A program made the translations under genes and the position numbers. From positions 1-11,646 of the forward strand of contig JAFDBW010000294.1 in NCBI GenBank assembly GCA_019313105.1: a stretch of DNA of 11,646 bases, given 5' to 3'. The DNA is from Deltaproteobacteria bacterium (lineage in GTDB: Bacteria > Desulfobacterota > Desulfuromonadia > Desulfuromonadales > BM103). Below are positions 6,745-11,646 of this stretch, in pieces; positions within the stretch are counted from its first letter, which is position 1, and the number at the start of each line of letters is the position of its first letter. The notes below the pieces were generated by a model. The model was not told the DNA's origin. It did no database searches and worked only from the letters and a program-made list of their open reading frames with translations.

Positions 6745-7900
6745 GTTCGATAGCCCCGGAGATTGATGCCTGCTTCTGCAAAAGCACAGAGACAGGCACA
6801 ACCGTAATGCCCCGGTCACGCATCTCCGGCAACTCCCTGCGCAAAGCCTCGAGAGTCTCCGGGTAAGGATGGCAGATCCCTATCGCCGTCCCCTGACTGC
6901 GAGCCTTGCTTTGCAGCCGCTTGATCTCACGCACAATCGAACTGACTTCGGCAACATTATCGAGAAAGACGTCACGGTTCATGGTCGGCACACCGAAGCG
7001 GTGAGCAACCTCGGTCACCTTTGACTGCCCAGTCGTACGACTGTCGATGAAGAAGAAACCTTTTTCCCGCAAACTTTCCATGACCGGCGAGAGGGCCCTG
7101 GCATCTTCGGTAAAGCGTGAACCCATGTGATTGTTGGTGCCGGTCACATACGGAACCCTGGCAAGCAGGAGATCGAAACGACGGCGAATCTCTGCATCGC
7201 TCTGCGCAACGAACAACGCATCGTCTCCCGGATTGACCGCGGGATATCCCTGCGGTTCCATCGGTACATGCAACATGACTTCATGGCCTGCTGCGTGAGC
7301 TATCTCGGCAACCTGCACCGCATGCGGCTCACCGGGGAGAACAGCGAAAGTGACCTGTTCGGGGAATGAGACCAGCACTTCAGCAGTGAGGGCGCTCCGG
7401 CCGAGGTCATCCATAATTATGGTTACGAGCGGTCCGGCGGGGAGTTCAGGCAACGGCGACGTGAAATGAATGACGATTTGCGTTTGCCGGGATTTTTCAA
7501 CCGTCAGTGAATTCGCCTCGCGTAACCGGACGGAATAATCTCCAGGTATTGTGCGCAGTTTTTTTTCAAAACCGGCGATCAAATCAGGCGTGGGGAATTC
7601 GGCAGCGACTGAATAGCGTGCAGGAGAATGATCGAGGTCACGCTGAATACTTTCCGGACCAAGAGCCATTGCCATGAGCATTGAGTCGACTTCCGCATGG
7701 ACCATCCCGGTATAGTCGACCGTTGATTTTGTAACCGGTGAGACGACGGGCTGCTTGGGCTCCTCTTGCAAGCGGGCTAAAAAGACCAGACTGACCAAGG
7801 CTAAAGCGGTGCCTACCAAAACAGTGATCAGAAGCTTGTTTTTTTCAAAAAAACCAGGACGCCGTTTTTTTGTACGGCGCCGTTTGGTTGGCGTCGTCAT
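6734..7900 (-). CDS. Divergent polysaccharide deacetylase (YibQ family), membrane-anchored
   Basis: Member of the divergent polysaccharide deacetylase family (YibQ-like; Pfam Polysacc_deac_2); enzymatic activity and substrate are not established for the family. The 388-aa protein has a very basic N-terminus (KRRRTKKRRPG), one membrane segment at about 23-44 (LLITVLVGTALALVSLVF), and then a periplasmic region, so topology is N-in with the domain outside. The catalytic-like domain spans about 155-375: IIMDDLG with Asp164-Asp165, LHVPMEPQGYP near 210-220, NNHMGSRFT (256-264), FIDSRTT near 285-290 and CHPYPET (343-349). I choose the ATG at 7900; an in-frame TTG at 7906 is less likely. It is the last gene of the ftsE-ftsX-envC-ctpA unit, 31 bp after ctpA. 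In E. coli yibQ also follows envC, which supports a role near septal peptidoglycan. Three 7-base A/T homopolymer tracts lie in codons 10-21. Confidence 0.88.
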   Translation of the reverse strand: MTTPTKRRRTKKRRPGFFEKNKLLITVLVGTALALVSLVFLARLQEEPKQPVVSPVTKSTVDYTGMVHAEVDSMLMAMALGPESIQRDLDHSPARYSVAAEFPTPDLIAGFEKKLRTIPGDYSVRLREANSLTVEKSRQTQIVIHFTSPLPELPAGPLVTIIMDDLGRSALTAEVLVSFPEQVTFAVLPGEPHAVQVAEIAHAAGHEVMLHVPMEPQGYPAVNPGDDALFVAQSDAEIRRRFDLLLARVPYVTGTNNHMGSRFTEDARALSPVMESLREKGFFFIDSRTTGQSKVTEVAHRFGVPTMNRDVFLDNVAEVSSIVREIKRLQSKARSQGTAIGICHPYPETLEALRRELPEMRDRGITVVPVSVLLQKQASISGAIERAQ

Positions 7901-7931
7901 CGGCAACTCATCAAATCAGTATCCGGATACA

Positions 7932-9233
7932 TCACGCGGCCTTCAACCCTTGAAAGATCCTCCAGCCCTTGAGCAGGTCCAGCGCACGCATTAGCTGGTA
8001 ATCCTTGCGGGTTTCTTCATCAAGCATGGGAACCTCTTGTTGTTCGCCTCCTGAAGCATCCCCCTCAATAATAAAATGGTTTTTCAGATCTTTTTCACGA
8101 AAGTGGTTGAAATCCTTCATTTCCTGGATTTCGACCTGTTGCACCATGATGTCCGGGACAATCCCGCGAGCCTGGATCGTCGTCCCATTCGGCGTGTAAT
8201 ACTTTGCTGTCGTCAGGCGCAAACCAGAGTCATCGCTGAGCGGGATAATCGTCTGTACAGATCCCTTGCCGAAGCTCTGGGTCCCCATGATCACGGCACG
8301 ATCGTGATCCTGAAGGGCTCCTGCAACGATCTCCGAGGCACTGGCACTGCCGCCGTTGATCAGTACGACCATCGGATAGTCAGGCTCTGTTCCGGTGCGT
8401 ATAGCCGAAAATTCCATCTGGGCATCGTCCTCACGACCCTTGGTGTAGACGATCAGTCCATCCGCCAGAAACCGGTCTGAAACCTCAACGGCCTGGTCGA
8501 GCAAACCGCCAGGATTATTACGCAAATCCAGAACCAGCCCCTGCAGGCCCTCATTGTTCTCCTGACGCAGGGTGTCAAGGGCATTTGCCAGATCGGCTCC
8601 GGTACGCTCCTGGAACTGGGCGAGGCGAACATAACCAAAGCCCTTTTCCAGAGTCTTGGCTTTTACACTTTTGACCTTGATGACCTCGCGCTCAAGAGTG
8701 AATGATTGCGGTTTCTCGAATGACGGCCGCATGATGGTGATGGTAATCTCGGTCCCGACGGCGCCACGCATGAGGTGGACCGCTTCCATGATTTTCATAT
8801 CCTTGGTGAACTGGTCCTCTATTTTCAGGATTTGATCACCGGCCTGCAGACCGGCTCGAGAAGCAGGGGTGTCTTCAATTGGCGAGACAATCGTCAGGAG
8901 ACCGTCACGGAGCGAAATTTCAATACCGAGGCCGCCGAATTCACCGCGGGTGTCAACCTTCATCTCCTTGTAAATCTCGGGAGACATGAAGCCTGAATGC
9001 GGGTCAAGCGAGGCAAGCATGCCATCGATAGCCCCATAAACCAGGTCTTTAATAGGCACCTCTTCGACATAGCTGCGCTTCACGATTGTCAGGACATCGG
9101 TAAAAATCTGCAATTCCTGGTAAGCTGCAGACTCATCGGCAACGGCCATCGGGATATGCCCGAGGGAAGCCACTCCGAAGATCAATAGCAGCATCAATGT
9201 CAAGACAAGGGCGGTCATCTTGTTTTTCAACAT
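7932..9233 (-). CDS. ctpA: S41 family C-terminal processing peptidase
   Basis: Periplasmic serine peptidase with a Ser-Lys dyad that cuts near protein C-termini; in several Gram-negatives such enzymes degrade peptidoglycan hydrolases and so limit wall cleavage. The 433-aa protein begins with a signal peptide or anchor (ALVLTLMLLLIFGVASLG, likely cut after AVA at residue 32). A helical region with LDPHSGFMSP follows, then a PDZ domain at about 95-170 (GIEISLRDG, AGLQAGDQILKI). The S41 core has GSASASEIVAGAL with nucleophile Ser298 and SFGKGS with Lys323, spaced 25 residues as in the family. A C-terminal extension (about 370-433) is charged and helical. GGAGGAG (9237-9243) is a strong ribosome site before the ATG. 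It follows the envC-like stop by 16 bp. The gene symbol is by family; ctpA, ctpB and prc naming is not uniform. Confidence 0.93.
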   Translation of the reverse strand: MLKNKMTALVLTLMLLLIFGVASLGHIPMAVADESAAYQELQIFTDVLTIVKRSYVEEVPIKDLVYGAIDGMLASLDPHSGFMSPEIYKEMKVDTRGEFGGLGIEISLRDGLLTIVSPIEDTPASRAGLQAGDQILKIEDQFTKDMKIMEAVHLMRGAVGTEITITIMRPSFEKPQSFTLEREVIKVKSVKAKTLEKGFGYVRLAQFQERTGADLANALDTLRQENNEGLQGLVLDLRNNPGGLLDQAVEVSDRFLADGLIVYTKGREDDAQMEFSAIRTGTEPDYPMVVLINGGSASASEIVAGALQDHDRAVIMGTQSFGKGSVQTIIPLSDDSGLRLTTAKYYTPNGTTIQARGIVPDIMVQQVEIQEMKDFNHFREKDLKNHFIIEGDASGGEQQEVPMLDEETRKDYQLMRALDLLKGWRIFQGLKAA

Positions 9234-9236
9234 ACT

Positions 9237-9243
9237 CTCCTCC
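9237..9243 (-). promoter_or_regulatory. Ribosome binding site of ctpA
   Basis: GGAGGAG on the minus strand, 3 to 5 nt before the ATG at 9233 depending on alignment. It is the strongest ribosome site in the division unit, suggesting ctpA is translated independently of the gene before it. Confidence 0.75.
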
Positions 9244-9249
9244 GTAACC

Positions 9250-10419
9250 TCAGCGCGGCTTCAGCCAGTCGCCGGGATCGAGGGGTTTGCCCCCCTGGCG
9301 TATTTCGAAATAAACAGCATCTCGGCCCTCGTAGCCAGAATATGCTATGACCTCGGCAGCAGCTACCGGGTCTCCAACCTGCTTGGTAAAGCGTGCCATA
9401 TGGGCATACAGGGTGTAATACTTGCTGCCATGATCAACAATGATCAAATTGCCGTAGCCACGTAAACTGTTGGCAAAAATCACCTTGCCACTGGCGGCAG
9501 CGTTGACGGGTGTTCCAGCAGCAGCCTCGATATCAAAACCATGGCTTTCGATCAGAGTTCCCAGCTCACCATGACGGCTGGTGCCGAAGCCGACCCTGAG
9601 TTTGCCGGGGACGGGCCAGAGCAGGCGCCCTTTTTGCGCGGGCAGTCCTGCCAGATTCCCAGTATAGGGTTGCACCCCCTCGGTTTCAAGTTTTTTGACC
9701 AGTTCGTTGAGCCGGGCAGCCTTGGCGCGCAACTCCTGCAACATCTTTTCGAGCGACGCGGCATCCTGCTTCACTTCGGCCAACAGGATTTTCTTGCTTC
9801 TCCTCGCCTTTTGCAGGGTTTCCTGTTCGCGGCTTCGCCTGAAGACCACGGCCGACTGTTTTTTCTCCATTAACTCAAGATCCTCAAGGGCTTTACGATG
9901 CTCCTGCATCTGCACCCGGTATTGATTGAGTAAATCACGATCATGGCGAACCATTCTGGACAGGAATGCGTATTTTTCTGCAATGTCGCGAGGACTTTCC
10001 GAATCCGTAAGAAGCGCCCTGATCAGGCCGACTTCACCGGTTTTGTAAAGGACTACCAGGCGGCCCCGAATCTTTTGCTCGGTGAGTTCACCCAGAGCAT
10101 CAATCTCTTCCAAGGCGCGGCGCTTTGCTTTCAGTTGCGCCTTTAGTTCGGTCAGCTGCTGTTGACTTTTTCTTTCCAGTCTCTCTATCCGACGCACTTC
10201 CGCGTTCAGGCGTTCCAGATCGTCAGATAACGCTCCACTCTCAGACTGCTTGTTCCGCAAGCCCTCAAGGGTTGTCCTGATCTGTTTCTGCAACTTGTCG
10301 AGTCGCTCACGGCTTGCATCCAGTTCATCAGCTGCATATGTCTCAGACAGCAGCAAGATCAGCAAGACAAGCAGCAGGCATGATAACATCCTTGCTATCT
10401 TACCAGTGGATAGTTTCAT
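9250..10419 (-). CDS. envC: EnvC-like murein hydrolase activator, degenerate LytM domain
   Basis: Predicted periplasmic activator of peptidoglycan amidases at the division site, controlled by FtsEX. The 389-aa protein has a signal peptide (MLSCLLLVLLILLL, likely cut after TYA at residue 29). Two long coiled-coil stretches cover about 32-118 and 150-248, and a C-terminal LytM domain about 265-387. In the LytM domain the HxGxD zinc motif reads SHGFD (292-296): Asp296 stays, but the first ligand position is Ser292, with a His one residue off. The HxH motif is replaced by VYFEIR (369-374), as in E. coli EnvC (YFEIR). Only YAH (His340) is kept. Loss of zinc ligands fits a non-catalytic activator. 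The ATG overlaps the ftsX stop (ATGA), so the two are coupled. A general annotation would be M23 peptidase; the motif loss argues for EnvC. Confidence 0.9.
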   Translation of the reverse strand: MKLSTGKIARMLSCLLLVLLILLLSETYAADELDASRERLDKLQKQIRTTLEGLRNKQSESGALSDDLERLNAEVRRIERLERKSQQQLTELKAQLKAKRRALEEIDALGELTEQKIRGRLVVLYKTGEVGLIRALLTDSESPRDIAEKYAFLSRMVRHDRDLLNQYRVQMQEHRKALEDLELMEKKQSAVVFRRSREQETLQKARRSKKILLAEVKQDAASLEKMLQELRAKAARLNELVKKLETEGVQPYTGNLAGLPAQKGRLLWPVPGKLRVGFGTSRHGELGTLIESHGFDIEAAAGTPVNAAASGKVIFANSLRGYGNLIIVDHGSKYYTLYAHMARFTKQVGDPVAAAEVIAYSGYEGRDAVYFEIRQGGKPLDPGDWLKPR

Positions 10420-11321
10420 AGGGCTACGAACCGAACAAACTTGCGGAGCGCAAACAGGCTTCCCAGCAGGCCGATCAGACCGCCGCCGACAATCAGCATG
10501 ACCTGCCAGACACCCGGCAGGAAATGGATCGTGTCAATACCGGTAATCAGCAGCAGGCTGCCGAGGCTTTTTTGCAGAACAATTTCGAACACCATGAAAC
10601 TCAAACCGAGTGCGGCCAAACCACCGAAAAGTCCCTGCAGAGCCCCTTCCACAAGAAAAGGCAGCTTGATAAACAGCGATGTGGCACCGACCATAGTCAT
10701 GGCCTCGAGCTCATCCTGTCGTGCATAAAGAGTCAATTTGATCGTATTGGCGACTATTACCAGCGCCGCAAAAACCAGGAAGCCCCCCAACGCAGCACCG
10801 GAAATCCTCAGCAGGAGCAGGAAGGCCTCCAGCTTTTCCAGCCAACCCTGACCGTACTGCAGATCGGTAAACCGGTGATCCACCCGCAAACGCTCGACGA
10901 CTGCAGTCATTGCCACTTCATTTTGCGCTTTATCGGCCAGGCTTATTTCAAGCGAAGCCGGCAACACCTCCGGGCCGAGACCTTCAACCAGTTCGGCGTC
11001 ATCGCCAAGCCGTTTGCGAAATCTGTCAAAAGCCTTCTCACGCGAGATAAAATCGACCTTGTCCACTTCAGGATATTGCTCGATATCACTGATCCAACCC
11101 TTCACGACTTTGTCTTCGGGAACTTCATCCAGGTAGACGACAATTGCCAGGCTCTCGCCCCAGGATGCGGTCAGTTGCTGGACATTCAGGACAGCGATGG
11201 CAAAAAAGGCCAGCAGGGCCAGGGCAACCGCGATCGTACCGACTGACGCCAGACTTAATACCGGGCTCTGCTGCATATTGCGCAGTGCGCGCCTGAAAAA
11301 ATATCCGCCGCGTAGAATCAT
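10416..11321 (-). CDS. ftsX: Cell division protein FtsX (permease-like)
   Basis: Inner-membrane partner of the FtsE ATPase. FtsEX transmits ATP hydrolysis through the membrane to periplasmic hydrolase activators such as EnvC and assists divisome assembly. The 301-aa protein has four membrane segments (about 22-46, 172-195, 222-246, 270-293). An extracytoplasmic domain of roughly 50-165 lies between the first two and is where EnvC is expected to bind. The family signature ANTIKLTLYARQDELEAMTMVG (in two parts, 191-212) is present, and the short cytoplasmic N-terminus (FFRRALRNMQQSP) is typical. It overlaps ftsE by ATGA at one end and envC by ATGA at the other, so all three proteins are probably made in fixed proportion. 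The protein is intact and of normal length. Confidence 0.95.
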   Translation of the reverse strand: MILRGGYFFRRALRNMQQSPVLSLASVGTIAVALALLAFFAIAVLNVQQLTASWGESLAIVVYLDEVPEDKVVKGWISDIEQYPEVDKVDFISREKAFDRFRKRLGDDAELVEGLGPEVLPASLEISLADKAQNEVAMTAVVERLRVDHRFTDLQYGQGWLEKLEAFLLLLRISGAALGGFLVFAALVIVANTIKLTLYARQDELEAMTMVGATSLFIKLPFLVEGALQGLFGGLAALGLSFMVFEIVLQKSLGSLLLITGIDTIHFLPGVWQVMLIVGGGLIGLLGSLFALRKFVRFVAL

Positions 11322-11646
11322 CGGCGTTGACCTGTGGTTTCGGCTGGCTCGCGGAACAGGGGCAGATCATCCATCGCCAGACTGCCGGAGTCGAGTGAGA
11401 CGACCCGGCGCGGGAACTGGCGAATCAGGCTACGATCATGGGTTGCCATAATAATTGTCGTGCCACGCGCATTGGCACGTTTGAATAATTCCATGATATC
11501 CAGAGTCACTTCCGGATCGAGATTACCGGTCGGTTCGTCAGCCAGCAGCACCAGTGGGTCGACCACCAGTGCACGGGCCACGGCAACTCGTTGTTGCTCG
11601 CCACCCGAGAGCTGCAGCGGCAGATGATTCAGGCGGTGTTCAAGCC
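11318..11646 (-). CDS. ftsE: Cell division ATP-binding protein FtsE (3' part; cut by window edge)
   Basis: Cytoplasmic ABC ATPase that pairs with FtsX. Only the last 108 or so codons are here; the N-terminal half with Walker A lies beyond the right edge. The reading frame enters at the window end as LEHRLNHLPLQ and gives the ABC signature LSGGEQQRVAVARAL, Walker B VLLADEPTGNLD and the switch His in ATHDRSLI. The D-loop and remaining motifs are normal. The C-terminal tail (LAMDDLPLFREPAETTGQRR) extends past the usual ABC core. The stop overlaps the ftsX start by ATGA. No start codon should be annotated inside the window: the GTG at 11581 falls within the conserved signature region. Confidence 0.93.
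   Translation of the reverse strand, partial: LEHRLNHLPLQLSGGEQQRVAVARALVVDPLVLLADEPTGNLDPEVTLDIMELFKRANARGTTIIMATHDRSLIRQFPRRVVSLDSGSLAMDDLPLFREPAETTGQRR

Noticed and set aside
6131..6766. Plus-strand open frame of 211 codons overlapping the ParA-like gene
   Set aside because: It is an alternate frame of the ParA-like coding region running past its stop. The composition (rich in Arg, Ser, Pro) is that of a shadow frame and no ribosome site precedes it.
7861..7880. GCCGT...ACGGC hairpin with a T run, terminator-like
   Set aside because: It lies within the N-terminal codons (basic residues) of the yibQ-like gene and the T run is in the loop, not after the stem.
9250..10419. Calling the EnvC-like protein an active M23 endopeptidase
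   Set aside because: The zinc-binding His of HxGxD and both His of HxH are replaced, so a catalytic role is unlikely.
10524..11246. Plus-strand open frame of 240 codons
   Set aside because: Antisense to ftsX, Gln/His-rich as expected from the reverse of a membrane-protein gene, and without homology I can recognise.

Overview
The window looks like a stretch of core chromosome from a Gram-negative bacterium. My best guess is the Desulfuromonadales/Geobacter-type former Deltaproteobacteria. The guess rests on gene order (ftsE-ftsX-envC-ctpA-divergent polysaccharide deacetylase next to xseA-xseB-ispA-dxs), moderately high GC, periplasmic signal peptides, and the general look of the proteins. It is an inference, not a database result. 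I found no tRNA, rRNA, CRISPR array, transposase or phage gene. Almost all of the sequence is coding.

Three transcription units are visible. Unit 1 (about 5197 down to 27, minus strand) reads xseA, a signal-peptide M23/LytM peptidase, xseB, ispA, dxs. It encodes both exonuclease VII subunits and the DXP synthase and polyprenyl synthase of isoprenoid precursor supply. An apparently active secreted peptidoglycan peptidase sits between xseA and xseB. Unit 2 (5269 to 6669, plus strand) is a single gene for a ParA/MinD-type deviant-Walker ATPase. It has a long C-terminal half that I do not recognise, and its own near-consensus sigma70 promoter. Unit 3 (11646 down to 6734, minus strand, entering from beyond the right edge) reads ftsE (3' part only), ftsX, an envC-like degenerate LytM activator, a ctpA-type S41 peptidase, and a yibQ-type divergent polysaccharide deacetylase.

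Unit 3 is a coherent cell-separation cassette. FtsEX is the ATP-driven inner-membrane complex that controls EnvC. EnvC activates peptidoglycan amidases in the periplasm. A C-terminal processing peptidase and a divergent polysaccharide deacetylase, both facing the periplasm, follow in the same operon. The ftsE/ftsX and ftsX/envC junctions are ATGA overlaps, which indicates translational coupling. In unit 1 the xseA/M23 junction is a TGATG overlap.

The part least explained by known biology is the orphan ParA-like protein: no ParB partner gene in view, altered switch motifs, and a C-terminal domain with a CxxCG knuckle. It is divergent from xseA across a 71-bp spacer in which candidate promoters for both directions overlap, and convergent with the division operon. 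The remaining observations are smaller: an inverted repeat over a possible promoter upstream of xseB, homopolymer tracts at the start of the yibQ-like gene, and weak hairpins at the convergent junction.
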